DNA from: Sporolactobacillus putidus
Lineage (GTDB): Bacteria > Bacillota > Bacilli > Bacillales > Sporolactobacillaceae
Assembly (NCBI RefSeq): GCF_014647035.1
Contig: NZ_BMOK01000006.1
Location: 104,750 to 168,749 of the forward strand
Direction of reading: 5' to 3'
Length of the DNA: 64,000 bases
Of the stretch, positions 1-8,611 are shown piece by piece. Position numbers and translations under genes: made by a program. Position 1 is the stretch's first letter. Each line of letters begins with the position of its first letter. Below the pieces are notes generated by a model. It was not told the origin of the DNA, made no database searches, and worked only from the letters and a program-made list of their open reading frames with translations.

Positions 1-68
1 GGCGATATTTTTCCGTGGAGGGCGATATTTTTCCGTGGAGGGCGATATTTTTCCGTGGAGGGCGATAT
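1..68. repeat. 20-bp tandem repeat, three copies plus a partial
   Basis: The unit GGCGATATTTTTCCGTGGAG occurs three times head to tail without a mismatch, followed by the first 8 bases of a fourth copy that run into the hairpin at 64-106. The array starts at the window edge, so more copies may lie outside. Identical copies imply recent expansion or selection. Multiple terminal repeats are known from some insertion sequences, but no transposase is visible here, so an element end is only a possibility. Confidence 0.85.
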
Positions 69-106
69 GAACCACCCTGCACTTTAAGTGCAGGGTGGTT
101 CATATC
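64..106. repeat. Perfect 21-bp inverted repeat with a one-base centre
   Basis: The arms from 64 to 84 and 86 to 106 are exact reverse complements around a single T at 85, for example CCACCCTGCAC against GTGCAGGGTGG. In DNA this can form a cruciform; in RNA it is a very strong hairpin. There is no T-tract on either side, so it is not a classic terminator. It abuts the 20-bp tandem repeat and may mark the end of a mobile or repeated element. Confidence 0.85.
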
Positions 107-246
107 CATTTAGGGCTGGAACTTCAGAGTATCTCAAAGATTAACAACTATGGCAGCTGTTAAACGTATGGCTCACTTGAAAATTCCTCCTTCATTTGAA
201 GAAGCAATGTACGTGCATATAGATGCTATGCTGCGACAACTTTATT

Positions 247-543
247 TTAAAGCCCGGTGGCGTGAAAAGCCTGCTTCAAATCTGCAATCAGATCATTGGC
301 GCACTCAAGCCCGACACTGAATTTGAGAAATCCGTGCAGTCTGAATTCCTCAGGGTAGAAATCAATCTGTTCATTGTCAGGACCGATAAAAACGATCAGA
401 CTTTCATCATGACCAAGAGAAACAGCTGAAATGATAATTTTCGGTGAGTTAACAAATTTATTAATCGTTTCAGAATTGCCGTCTATGCCGAATGACAGCA
501 CTCCGGAATGGGCCTGAGGCGACTCAAGATATCCTGAATTCAT
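247..543 (-). pseudogene. C-terminal fragment of a Cys/Met-metabolism PLP enzyme
   Basis: The 98-residue reading resembles the C-terminal third of the cystathionine gamma-synthase / methionine gamma-lyase family. It has a SGVLSF strand, then AVSLGHDESLI (family: AVSLGGVESLI), then FSVGLECANDLIADLKQA (family: LSVGIEDVEDLIADL). The roughly 280 upstream residues, including the PLP lysine domain, are missing, and the usual HPASMTH stretch after ESL is altered. It is therefore a remnant rather than an enzyme. The family assignment comes from motif recall, not from a search. Confidence 0.6.
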
Positions 544-745
544 ACTTACCTATGATCCACGGTCAGTGTAAACCATAAACCTTACTCTAAGTCAAATAAA
601 ATAATTTTTAACGTTTAATCCCCAAGAAGAAATTAATAGAACAACTACAGAAATTAAAGATTCCAAGATTTATGATGAACTGTTTTCCTCTCAATTTTTC
701 TTTTGAAAGCTGTCTTTTGAAAGCGTATTCCCTTCTTTTTGAACT

Positions 746-868
746 TTACTTATGAATTCCGTAACATTCCAGAACTTGCTTAGCGACTTGAAAGAGGTCA
801 TCCATCTCTGCATCGGTTGTCTCAGAGTCCCTCTGAGCTGAATTACTTGGGATAGTATCGGATGGCAT
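746..868 (-). CDS. Possible small ORF, 40 residues, unknown
   Basis: An ATG at 868 is preceded by GGGGAGAATTCG, a reasonable ribosome-binding site, and opens a 40-codon frame starting MPSDTIPSNSAQRDSE and ending ECYGIHK. The product is acidic and polar with no membrane segment. I recognise no family. A hairpin at 893-921 lies just upstream. It could be a small peptide gene or chance; a longer overlapping frame (691-882) has no ribosome-binding site. Confidence 0.25.
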   Translation of the reverse strand: MPSDTIPSNSAQRDSETTDAEMDDLFQVAKQVLECYGIHK

Positions 869-892
869 CGAATTCTCCCCAAAAGAAAAAGT

Positions 893-921
893 CCGAAAAC
901 CTTGATATAAAAGGTTTTCGG
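893..921 (-). terminator. Intrinsic terminator-like hairpin
   Basis: CCGAAAACC (893-901) pairs with GGTTTTCGG (913-921) around an 11-base loop. On the minus strand it is followed by ACTTTTTCTTTT, so it could end minus-strand transcripts coming from the DUF956 side; on the plus strand the tail GTTCTTTTC is weaker. Confidence 0.6.
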
Positions 922-1245
922 GTTCTTTTCAAATCATGCTTTTTTGGGGACTGTGGGCGTGACTCAATTCTATCAATAGAAAATGATTGCTGACGATCGT
1001 AATGTTCACAAAATAACATTGAATTTTCCGACTTTATCTTATCTCAATAATCCCAACCCGACACTCTCTTTCTGACATTCAAAGTAATTTCAACAATGAT
1101 TACGTACGGGCTCGGTGTTAATAGTTTTTAAAAACAATGTTTTCTTAAAATTCACTTGATCTATGCTAGTCAATTTTGTATTAATGCTCATTTGATTATG
1201 AATACTTATTTATGTTCTTAGAAAAAAATACCAATTCAGAACAAC
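922..1245. other. Intergenic stretch with no recognisable gene
   Basis: AT-rich sequence with no frame that has a ribosome-binding site or recognisable family. I see nothing here beyond the flanking hairpins. Confidence 0.5.
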
Positions 1246-1289
1246 AGCCATGAGTTTTAAAAAGTTTTTTGAAAGAAAAACTCTTGGCT
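1246..1289 (-). terminator. Hairpin downstream of the DUF956 gene
   Basis: AGCC..GAGTTTT (1246-1258) pairs with AAAACTC..GGCT (1277-1289) with one 2-base internal mismatch. It lies about 50 bases past the stop of the DUF956 gene. The T-run is inside the loop rather than after the stem, so function as a terminator is likely but not certain. Confidence 0.45.
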
Positions 1290-1341
1290 AACATGATTTA
1301 AATACTAGCGAATCGACTTCACAAACGTTTGCTAAAGGATA

Positions 1342-1725
1342 CTAATTACTTCTTTTTCGACCGAACTTGGCTTTTAGGCCGCGCTTGATAACTTGAAAGA
1401 ACGTCAGCGATCTAACCATTCGTTCCGGTTTAACGTACTTACGTATCTCACGCAAAACTTTCTTCGGATGTTTAGAGGAAAAAGTGAAAGTTCCATTTTT
1501 CTTAGTTCGTATTGCATAGCGAGGAATCCACTTGCCCTTGAACATCACTGAAGCAATGACATAATCTACTTCATCCCAAGGGATTCGAAGGTATTTTTGA
1601 GCATCTCGGTCATTATAAAACTCAAATCCTTTGTCGCCAATCATGATTTTACCGTAATCAGTCAGTCCTATAAAAGACGTGGCATCGGTTACAAAATCGA
1701 CTTTGGTATTAATTGATTGAACCAT
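1342..1725 (-). CDS. manO: DUF956 family protein of the mannose PTS operon (ManO-like)
   Basis: This 127-residue protein has the DUF956 pattern: an early TSFIGLTDYGKIMIGDKGFEFYN segment, then IPWDEVDYVIASV and a basic C-terminus. DUF956 genes are almost always the last gene of mannose-family PTS operons in lactobacilli, listeriae and bacilli, where the product (ManO) has been proposed to modulate operon expression; the mechanism is unsettled. The start at 1725 is preceded by GGAG at 8 bases. It is separated from the EIID gene by about 300 bases that contain a terminator, so it may be read partly from its own promoter or by read-through. Confidence 0.85.
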   Translation of the reverse strand: MVQSINTKVDFVTDATSFIGLTDYGKIMIGDKGFEFYNDRDAQKYLRIPWDEVDYVIASVMFKGKWIPRYAIRTKKNGTFTFSSKHPKKVLREIRKYVKPERMVRSLTFFQVIKRGLKAKFGRKRSN

Positions 1726-1972
1726 TTTCTTTGCTCCATTCTTTCGTTACACTTATCTATTTTTATTATACTTTTTTTCCATTGACGAAGCAATATCGCT
1801 CAGGCGTGGGCATTCCCGAGTGATCAGATAGATTAGAATAAACCAATCAAGTGTGACAGAAGAATAAAGTCTGTCCAAAATAAGAATGCCCATTCTATAG
1901 AATTCTTGAAGTAAACGAGTAATAATAAAATTTTTTGTTTACATATCATTCACCTCAAAATTGCATAAAAAG

Positions 1973-2009
1973 GCCCGGGCAAAATCAAATTGCTTTAAAA
2001 TGCCCAGGC
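1973..2009 (-). terminator. Terminator after the mannose PTS EIID gene
   Basis: On the minus strand GCCTGGGCA pairs with TGCCCGGGC (one G-U) and is followed by CTTTTTATG. It starts 15 bases past the EIID stop and separates manX-manN-type genes from the DUF956 gene, which would then be expressed at a lower level. Confidence 0.75.
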
Positions 2010-2023
2010 TAAAATCTTCGATA

Positions 2024-2935
2024 TTACATCAAGTTGATTAAGTGAAAGACGACACCAACCACGAACAACCCAAGAATGAGAATGATTGGAGAAACTTTCC
2101 TCTTAAGCAACCACATGCAAAGAAGTGTTAACGCCAATGCAGCTAAACCAGGAATTAAGCTATCCAAGTTGTTTTGTAAAGTCGTTATTTTAGTAGCGTC
2201 TAGTGAAAGTCCAGAAGCTTGCTGTTGCAACGCAGCTTTAATCCCTTGCGCTCCGGAAGGTAAATTACCCCAATCAATATAAGCACCTTTGTCAAGTTTA
2301 ACTGAAGAGACAATTGGCGTGAATTTTATAGATACCCAACGGTTAACTAATGCACCAAGGATGAACATACCAAGGATTGATGCACCTTTAGTAATATCCT
2401 GAAGTAATCCGCCGGATAAGTCGTCAGTAATTCTAGTACCCGCTTTGTAACCAAATTCTTGTGTATACCACATGAATGCCATACGAATGATATTCCATCC
2501 AACGAAGTAAATAATGGGGCCAAGTATATTACCGGTCATAGCAAGAGAAGCGGCTAACGCACCAAGGATTGGTTTAATCGTGAACCAGAAAACCGGATCC
2601 CCGATACCTGCTAAAGGCCCCATCATGCCGACTTTAACCCCTTGAATGGCTACGTCGTCAACCGGCGCACCATTTGCACGTTCTTCTTCAAGCGCTAAAG
2701 TTACACCAATAATAGGTGAAGCTACATATGGGTGAGTATTAAAGAATTCCAAGTGACGTTTTAGTGCAGCAGCACGGTCTTCCTTAGAAGTGTATAATTT
2801 TTTGATTGCGGGAATCATTGAAAATACCCAACCACCGTTTTGCATACGTTCATAGTTCCAAGAACCTTGAATGAAAGTTGAACGCCACCAAACAGAAATA
2901 CGATCTTTTTTTGATAATTTCAATTTATCTGCCAT
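2024..2935 (-). CDS. manN: PTS mannose/fructose/sorbose family EIID subunit
   Basis: EIID of a mannose-family PTS: with EIIC it forms the membrane channel that takes up mannose, glucose or related hexoses. The 303-residue product has the family's SYNYERMQNGG-like block (here SWNYERMQNGGW), the FFNTHPY segment, PLAGIGDPVFW and a C-terminal pair of hydrophobic helices. I set the start at MADKLK (2935), which has AAGGAGG about 10 bases upstream; a longer frame to 2968 has no such site and would run into the EIIC gene. The EIIC stop lies 19 bases upstream of this start, so the two are co-transcribed and probably co-translated. Confidence 0.93.
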   Translation of the reverse strand: MADKLKLSKKDRISVWWRSTFIQGSWNYERMQNGGWVFSMIPAIKKLYTSKEDRAAALKRHLEFFNTHPYVASPIIGVTLALEEERANGAPVDDVAIQGVKVGMMGPLAGIGDPVFWFTIKPILGALAASLAMTGNILGPIIYFVGWNIIRMAFMWYTQEFGYKAGTRITDDLSGGLLQDITKGASILGMFILGALVNRWVSIKFTPIVSSVKLDKGAYIDWGNLPSGAQGIKAALQQQASGLSLDATKITTLQNNLDSLIPGLAALALTLLCMWLLKRKVSPIILILGLFVVGVVFHLINLM

Positions 2936-2954
2936 TTTTATGTCCGCCTCCTTC

Positions 2955-3761
2955 TTAATAACTATCAATAATATCGTCTAGTGGATCACCAGTGTTTGAG
3001 TTTCCGCCATTACCTGAACCGCCCCGTTTGGAAAGCGCTAAATAGATAAGTGCAAGAGCCACACCGATAGCACCAAGACCGATAAGTGTGATTTGTGAAA
3101 TAGTCGCTAATACGAAACCAATCGCGAAGAAGGGCCATACTTCTTTTGTAGCCATCATGTTAATAACCATTGCATAACCAACGGCTACGACCATTCCACC
3201 ACCGATTGCCAAACCGCTTGTCAACCAAGTTGGCATAGATGCAAGCAAACTTCTAACTGGACCAGCACCAATAGCTAAAATTAATGCAGCTGGAATTGCA
3301 ATACGCAACCCTTGCATGCAGATAGCGATGATGTGCCATAGTTCAACTTTTCTGAAGTTTCCTTCATTAGCTGCAGCATCCATAAAGTGTACAAATGCTG
3401 TTGCAATAGTACGGGCGATGATTGTTAATAATAAACCTGCAACTGCAAGCGGAACGGCAATCGCAATTGCAGAAGGTACACCGGCATTACCTTGTCCGCC
3501 AAGAACTAAAATAATTGCAGATGCAACTGACGCCAATGCAGCATCGGGTGCTACAGCGGCACCGATATTTGCCCAACCTAGAGCAATCATTTGAAGAGTA
3601 CCACCTAGGATAAGACCAGGTATTAAATTTCCTGTCACTAAGCCGATTAACGTACATGCGATGATGGGTTGGTGGAAGTGAAATTCATCCAGGATTCCTT
3701 CCATACCAGCAAGAAATGCTACGATAACGACTAATATCATTTGAATAATATTTAAATCCAT
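2955..3761 (-). CDS. manY: PTS mannose/fructose/sorbose family EIIC subunit
   Basis: EIIC is the sugar-translocating membrane subunit that pairs with EIID. The 268-residue product is very hydrophobic with many membrane helices and carries the family motifs GMEGILDEFHFHQP near residue 20, GLVTGNLIPGLILGGTLQ and QGNAGVPSAIA. The C-terminus is unusually Gly/Asn-rich (RGGSGNGGNSNTGDPLDD) compared with the family. GGAGG lies 10 bases before the ATG at 3761. It follows the EIIAB gene by 29 bases. Confidence 0.94.
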   Translation of the reverse strand: MDLNIIQMILVVIVAFLAGMEGILDEFHFHQPIIACTLIGLVTGNLIPGLILGGTLQMIALGWANIGAAVAPDAALASVASAIILVLGGQGNAGVPSAIAIAVPLAVAGLLLTIIARTIATAFVHFMDAAANEGNFRKVELWHIIAICMQGLRIAIPAALILAIGAGPVRSLLASMPTWLTSGLAIGGGMVVAVGYAMVINMMATKEVWPFFAIGFVLATISQITLIGLGAIGVALALIYLALSKRGGSGNGGNSNTGDPLDDIIDSY

Positions 3762-3790
3762 GATTCGTAATCCTCCTTTTCTCCTGATAA

Positions 3791-4768
3791 TTAAGATTGT
3801 CTTAATTTATTTAACTCATCTTGAGCTCTCTTGATAATTTCGTCCATGTTACCTTTTGAATCGTTTGGAACTTTACGTACATCGAAATCCAAACCAGCTT
3901 CTTTTAATTTAACAAAAGTATCAATATCATCTTGGTTAAAGGCCAACACTTTGTTCGGTTGAACTTTACCAGGTGAGTGTGCCATAGAACCAACGTTGAT
4001 TGTCTTCAGTGGAACGCCACCTTTAACCGCTTTAAGCGCATCTTGTGGATTTTCGAAAAGAAGTAACGCGCGCTGACCACCGAAGTGTTGATCATCTTTC
4101 GCAAGTTTGATCATTTGATCGACAGGAACAACGTGTGCTTTAACGCCCGGTGGAGCAGCTTGTGTGATCAATTTCTTACGAAGGTCATCCTTGGCCACTG
4201 CATCAGATACAACGATGATACGTGTAGGTTGTGTCGTTTTGGCCCAAGCAGTCGCTACTTGTCCGTGAAGTAAACGAGAGTCGATACGTGCTAACACGTA
4301 TTTAAATTTACCAGGGGCACCTTTCTTTGATTGTTGAGCCGTTGCTGCAGCAGTTGCTTCTGCTGGCTCTAATTTTTCAGGTCTTATTTTAACCCCGTCT
4401 TTAGCTGCTCCAAAAATATGCGCAGCGATTTCATGCGCTGTGTTCATTGATGAGCGTGAAGCATACGCTTCGATCAACATCGGTAAGTTCATGCCAGCAA
4501 CGATTGCCCATTTGTCTTTGTGCTCTTCAAACAAGCTGTTGGCTTGGTTGAAAGGTGTCCCGCCCCAAAGATCGACTAAGAAAAGCACTTCTTCTTGATC
4601 GTCGAAAGAGGCAATGGCTTCTTTCATTTTTGCCTTAACGTCATCAGGACCCTCGTTTGGCATTAAGGTAACAGCTTTGACATTCTCCTGCTCTCCAAAA
4701 ATCATTGAGCCGGATTGGAAAATGCCTTCAGCAAAACTGCCGTGGCTTGCCAGGATAATACCAACCAT
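3791..4768 (-). CDS. manX: PTS mannose-family EIIAB, two-domain phosphotransferase
   Basis: A cytoplasmic fusion of EIIA and EIIB that passes phosphate from HPr to the incoming hexose. The EIIA domain (about 1-125) has the active-site His9 in ASHG and the DLWGGTPFN strand. An Ala/Gln/Lys-rich linker (about 133-153) leads to EIIB (about 155-325), whose phosphorylated His168 sits in RIDSRLLHGQV. Length 325 matches ManX. AGGAGG is 9 bases before the start. A perfect cre box lies 60-73 bases upstream, so CcpA repression between the separate EIIB gene and this gene is likely. Confidence 0.95.
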   Translation of the reverse strand: MVGIILASHGSFAEGIFQSGSMIFGEQENVKAVTLMPNEGPDDVKAKMKEAIASFDDQEEVLFLVDLWGGTPFNQANSLFEEHKDKWAIVAGMNLPMLIEAYASRSSMNTAHEIAAHIFGAAKDGVKIRPEKLEPAEATAAATAQQSKKGAPGKFKYVLARIDSRLLHGQVATAWAKTTQPTRIIVVSDAVAKDDLRKKLITQAAPPGVKAHVVPVDQMIKLAKDDQHFGGQRALLLFENPQDALKAVKGGVPLKTINVGSMAHSPGKVQPNKVLAFNQDDIDTFVKLKEAGLDFDVRKVPNDSKGNMDEIIKRAQDELNKLRQS

Positions 4769-4827
4769 TGTTTAATACCTCCTATATAAATATTTTTGCT
4801 TTAGCACATTACTAAAGCATCCAGTTC

Positions 4828-4841
4828 TGTTATCGCTTTCA
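4828..4841 (-). promoter_or_regulatory. cre site (CcpA) upstream of manX
   Basis: On the minus strand TGAAAGCGATAACA matches the cre consensus TGWAANCGNTNWCA at every position. It lies between the EIIB gene and manX, inside the transcription unit that starts at the sigma-54 promoter, so bound CcpA would act as a roadblock or repress a second start. Confidence 0.75.
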
Positions 4842-4959
4842 AAAAGTTGAAACAGCATGCCGGATCAATTTGCCGTGCTGAAACGCTTCTCACCACCCTT
4901 CAATGTTGAGGGAACTACACAGTAAAGTATGGCAGGAAATTATAAAAGAATCTTTTAAT

Positions 4960-5457
4960 CTACACCAAACCCTTTTCGGAAAGCGACTTCCAAAGATTTT
5001 TTGAACTATCATTGGAAACCTTGCGGACATCAAGCTTAATACCACGATCATGAAACCACTTGAAAGCCTCCACATCGGCCGCACTAACAGCTATCGTATC
5101 GGTAACCATTACCCGCGTATTGTCAAAACTAATAGCACCAATATTGATAGAATCAATCTTTATGCCACCTTCGACAACACATCTTGCATCAACTGGGTCC
5201 TCAACCAGAATCATAGGTTTTAAACCGTCAAAACGCGGATCATGATATATTCTTATCATTTTCTCCACCGTGATGACATTCGTTCTAATTCCAGGAGGTG
5301 CAGCTTGTACGATCAATGTCTTGCGTATCATATCGCGCGCCACACGATCTGACACCACTAAGATACGATTAACATTGATGGCTTTTGCCCAATTAGTAGT
5401 AACTTGTCCATGCAGCAAGCGACTGTCAATGCGTAATAAACGAACATCCATCGTCAT
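4960..5457 (-). CDS. PTS mannose/fructose/sorbose family EIIB subunit, separate
   Basis: A stand-alone EIIB of 165 residues with the phosphorylation-site motif LRIDSRLLHGQV (His17) and the following NWAKAINVNRILVVSD strand. It is the first gene after the sigma-54 promoter. The next gene encodes an EIIAB that already has an EIIB domain, so the operon has two EIIB modules; the extra one may serve a second sugar, as in fructose-specific LevE, or act in regulation of LevR by phosphorylation. About 190 bases with a cre site separate it from manX. The start ATG at 5457 has a weak GGTGG site upstream; a second ATG two codons in is possible. Confidence 0.88.
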   Translation of the reverse strand: MTMDVRLLRIDSRLLHGQVTTNWAKAINVNRILVVSDRVARDMIRKTLIVQAAPPGIRTNVITVEKMIRIYHDPRFDGLKPMILVEDPVDARCVVEGGIKIDSINIGAISFDNTRVMVTDTIAVSAADVEAFKWFHDRGIKLDVRKVSNDSSKNLWKSLSEKGLV

Positions 5458-5562
5458 GACAATCCACCATCATTTCTAGTGCGACTAAAACAACTTATAT
5501 CAACCTCCATCTTTGCCGGGTAATTAACCCAACAACATTACGCGCTCGTAGTTTCTGAGTAC

Positions 5563-5576
5563 GCATAGCGCTTTCA
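5563..5576 (-). promoter_or_regulatory. Probable cre-like site in the leader of the PTS operon
   Basis: The minus-strand sequence TGAAAGCGCTATGC matches the cre consensus except at the last two bases. It lies about 55 bases downstream of the predicted sigma-54 start and upstream of the first EIIB gene, a position at which CcpA roadblocks are effective. Confidence 0.4.
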
Positions 5577-5639
5577 TGATTTGGGTTTCAAACCACGAAA
5601 AGGCCAAAACTTCTCAAAGAATACTACACTTCAGTATAA

Positions 5640-5654
5640 GCAAATTACATGCCA
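5640..5654 (-). promoter_or_regulatory. Sigma-54 (-24/-12) promoter of the mannose PTS operon
   Basis: The minus strand reads TGGCATGTAATTTGC, matching TGGCAC-N5-TTGC with the required ten bases between GG and GC. The predicted start is near 5629, about 170 bases before the EIIB gene. The adjacent gene encodes LevR, a sigma-54 activator, and rpoN is also in the window, which makes the assignment coherent. Confidence 0.85.
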
Positions 5655-5656
5655 CT

Positions 5657-5756
5657 TTTTGTGTATCGCATAAAAGATCTGGTGCAACAGGCTTTCTCCA
5701 CTATTAAAAAACAATTGACACACTAAAAAAAGTGTATCAATTGTTTTGTGTATCGC
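5657..5756 (-). promoter_or_regulatory. Two copies of GCGATACACAAAA, candidate LevR enhancer sites
   Basis: The 13-mer GCGATACACAAAA occurs exactly at 5657-5669 (directly upstream of the -24 element) and at 5744-5756 (about 115-127 bases upstream of the predicted start, overlapping the 3' end of levR). Known LevR activating sequences lie around -125, so the distal copy is well placed. A close relative of the core (GCGATACACAA) recurs in the levR promoter at 8618-8628. Binding by LevR is inference. Confidence 0.45.
5709..5746 (-). terminator. Intrinsic terminator overlapping the levR stop codon
   Basis: On the minus strand CAATTGATACACT pairs with AGTGTGTCAATTG (one G-U), with extra A-T pairs outside and a T-rich tail. 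The levR stop codon TGA is inside the 5' arm, so levR ends in its own terminator. Confidence 0.75.
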
Positions 5757-8592
5757 TTTTTTCTTTTTCTGTATTAAATAATTCGACGGTATAATACACT
5801 TCTGCATCTGAAAGATTGATATTAAGTGTTTCATGAAGAACCTCATTCGCCTGTTTAACAATAGGATACAGTTTTTCCGTTCTGACGCTGGATAGTTTTT
5901 GCTCATCGGCGCTCATTTCTGAGCGTGTCAGATAACGCTCGAGTGCGCCTGCCATATGCATGATCAAACTAATTCTGAAAGCATTTGACATTTTAGACTT
6001 ACTGCGCTGCTGAATAAAATCGCAATAATTCCACAATATCTTTACAATTTTTGCAGGATTAATGAATGTAAAGTACTGTCCCAAATATTTCTGGCTCATT
6101 TCTTCCGTTAAGAACTCCGAATGTTCCAGAGTCTCTGCTTCACGTGCAGCACGATTGTTGTTTATTTCTTCGATCAGACTCACAAAACTCTCGCCTCCGC
6201 CCTGCAACAGATTTTCTAATGAAACAAATGGAGCAGCAACTTTGGGTTTCACAACACCGGTTGTGGCCACGATTTGATATTTTTGCTGGATCTTAGCAAT
6301 TTGTTCTTTCATATTCACGACCGAAACTGTGATCACTGTAATATCATCGATCAGATTGTCGACTAATATCTTATCTAACAGGTCCTTAATTCTCCGAGCT
6401 GTTCCTTTACCAGTCGAACAAATCGCAATAATAGCCTTATCTCTTTGATCTGATATTTTCTGAACATCATTCTTCTTTTTCTGGACTTTTTCGATCGTTC
6501 GTGAATAACCATCAAATTCATGCAATTCCCGATATACTGTTTCAAGATCACTATCGATCAGTGCTGTTTTACGAGCTGCTTCCAACACCATCGCTGTAGT
6601 CACCATATCGATCGTTTTCACACGAATATTAGTTTTCTCTGTCAGTTTACTGCTAAATGTGCTCAGAGACCCCATATCGACCAATAGTAAAACGCCGTCG
6701 CCCTGATCGATATTTTTAACTTGTGATGCAATGCCATCCAATGCAACTTTAGGACTCATTTCAAGCGGCATATCATAGGCAGCGATATTATCGACAGACA
6801 GCAGTTGCGAAACAACTTGCACCATTGAGGATGCGGTACTGTTACCATGGGCTGCCACAACAATTCCAACTTTTCCGGTTTTAGGTTCTGATTTTAAAGA
6901 TACTAAAAGGATCGCCATGTAATACACTTCAGATTCAGGAATAGGAAAACGATAATGATCCTCGATCAAATCTTTAACTCGTTCAGCAATTTTGAGTTCA
7001 GCTGGATAATCATGGACCATTGAAATCAAATCAGCCGAAATATTGCGCAACGGTTTCCCTGACTGAACCCGTTTAATAAAAGAACTGATGTGTAAACTCA
7101 TGGCATAAATGAAATTATCCCTGACTGGATAATTCTCTCTTTCCTGAAGCAGCCGCTGGATCTGCTTTGTTAAATCAATAATTTCTTGATCAACGATCTC
7201 ATTCAGACTGCTGACTGTTTTTTCCAACTTTCCTTGACGATAAAAAGATTTTAAATGCAGATTGATATCGGTCATAATGAAGTTATTGATCGCTGCTTGA
7301 TCCAATCCTTCGTCTTTCAGCAGCGCAGCTTTGTCGCCAATGATTTCATACAAATTATAAGGCAGTTCATAGCTGTCAATGTCGGGTAGACCGCGCTTAG
7401 CATCGGGCTTGATCACCATCGTCGGTTCTAACAAACGGCTCAGATTCCCCAGTTCTTGCCGATTGTTAGCCAAGTTGGAAAGTCCATCTTTGATATTAGG
7501 CGGCAACTGGCTAAAATGCAGGGTTATTTCATTTTTATTATGCATGCTATTCAAAAAACCTTGAGCACACACTAATTGAATATTAGATTTCAACTGCCCA
7601 ACATTACCGTATGTTATACTTCCCAGCAAAGCTTGAACGACATCTTCACTTAAACGAATATTTTTATGAATACGATTAGCTTCAAGCGTTAATAATTGTT
7701 CTAATAATTGCAGTTTTTCACGTGCACTTCTTTGGTTAAAGCCCGGCAGCTGAATGATGATAGGGATACGACGGACAAAAGTCTGCAGCAATGAACTTTC
7801 CGGATCTTCAGTCGTTGCGTAAACCAGTCTGACGTCCGCGTGATGAGATTTGGCAGTTTCACCTAAACGGCTGTATGTTCCATGATCCATAAAATAAAAA
7901 ATCATTTCTTGCCCCTCGGGTGGCAGACGATGTACTTCATCAAGAAAAAGTATTCCGCCATCAGCTTCCTGAATCAGGCCATCTTTATCATCGTTGGCAC
8001 CAGTAAAAGCCCCCTTGACGTAGCCAAACAGATGCGACATCAATAACTCCGGATTGTGTGCATAATCCGCACAATTGAATACGGTAAATCCCTTTTTGGA
8101 GATGATCTCCCTATCCAGAGCAAAATGGTACATTTTATTAGCAAAATACGTCTTACCGGATCCTGTCGGCCCAATGATCAGTGTATTCAGTCCGTGCGGC
8201 GGATAAAGCAATGCTGCTTTGGCCTGCTCGACTTGATTCTTTAGGCTACCGCGACTGCCAATCATGTTCTCAAAAACATCCACTTCGTTCTTATTTGCAG
8301 TATATTTCTCTTTAATGCTTTGATCACTGATACGAGCATCTCCTGCAAACCCGATGTTGGGTTTCTGCTCCATCTTAATTTTACGATTCCCGGCTGCATG
8401 ATTCACGACATAGCGAACCGGTCGGCCATTTGTCTTCTTTATCTTTCCCTCTCTGACAAGCTGATTTAACTCCTTGCTAACATTCGGGCGAAGTACACCG
8501 ATAGCCTCGGATATTTCGCTGGTTGTAACACCTTGGGCCATACTAAGTGTGCGCTTTTCCAGATATGCTAAAATTTTTTCACGCCGTGTCAT
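5737..8592 (-). CDS. levR: LevR-type sigma-54 activator with PRD and EIIA/EIIB-like domains
   Basis: Activates the adjacent PTS operon together with sigma-54, under control of PTS phosphorylation. The 951-residue protein has, in order: an N-terminal winged helix (about 1-65); a sigma-54 AAA+ domain with Walker A GPTGSGKT (141-148), the sigma-54 contact loop GAFTGA and Walker B GGILFLDEVHR; a PRD around SLHISSFIKRVQSG; an EIIA-Man-like domain with VAAHGNS; an EIIB-like domain with the Cys of AICSTGKGT; and a second PRD around LIMHMAGALERYL. I place the start at MTRREK (8592), preceded by AGAGGGG; a longer frame to 8721 is an artefact overlapping the promoter. Confidence 0.93.
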   Translation of the reverse strand: MTRREKILAYLEKRTLSMAQGVTTSEISEAIGVLRPNVSKELNQLVREGKIKKTNGRPVRYVVNHAAGNRKIKMEQKPNIGFAGDARISDQSIKEKYTANKNEVDVFENMIGSRGSLKNQVEQAKAALLYPPHGLNTLIIGPTGSGKTYFANKMYHFALDREIISKKGFTVFNCADYAHNPELLMSHLFGYVKGAFTGANDDKDGLIQEADGGILFLDEVHRLPPEGQEMIFYFMDHGTYSRLGETAKSHHADVRLVYATTEDPESSLLQTFVRRIPIIIQLPGFNQRSAREKLQLLEQLLTLEANRIHKNIRLSEDVVQALLGSITYGNVGQLKSNIQLVCAQGFLNSMHNKNEITLHFSQLPPNIKDGLSNLANNRQELGNLSRLLEPTMVIKPDAKRGLPDIDSYELPYNLYEIIGDKAALLKDEGLDQAAINNFIMTDINLHLKSFYRQGKLEKTVSSLNEIVDQEIIDLTKQIQRLLQERENYPVRDNFIYAMSLHISSFIKRVQSGKPLRNISADLISMVHDYPAELKIAERVKDLIEDHYRFPIPESEVYYMAILLVSLKSEPKTGKVGIVVAAHGNSTASSMVQVVSQLLSVDNIAAYDMPLEMSPKVALDGIASQVKNIDQGDGVLLLVDMGSLSTFSSKLTEKTNIRVKTIDMVTTAMVLEAARKTALIDSDLETVYRELHEFDGYSRTIEKVQKKKNDVQKISDQRDKAIIAICSTGKGTARRIKDLLDKILVDNLIDDITVITVSVVNMKEQIAKIQQKYQIVATTGVVKPKVAAPFVSLENLLQGGGESFVSLIEEINNNRAAREAETLEHSEFLTEEMSQKYLGQYFTFINPAKIVKILWNYCDFIQQRSKSKMSNAFRISLIMHMAGALERYLTRSEMSADEQKLSSVRTEKLYPIVKQANEVLHETLNINLSDAEVYYTVELFNTEKEKSDTQNN

Positions 8593-8611
8593 TATATGCC
8601 CCTCTTTTTTA

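Noticed and set aside
1807-1893. TGGGCATTC / GAATGCCCA inverted repeat between the EIID and DUF956 genes
   Set aside because: The arms are 9 bases and almost 70 bases apart, with no other element features; probably chance or degraded sequence.
4861-4900. A second -24/-12 promoter before manX (CGGCATGCTGTTTCA)
   Set aside because: The GG-N10-GC rule is not met; the -12 GC is CA.
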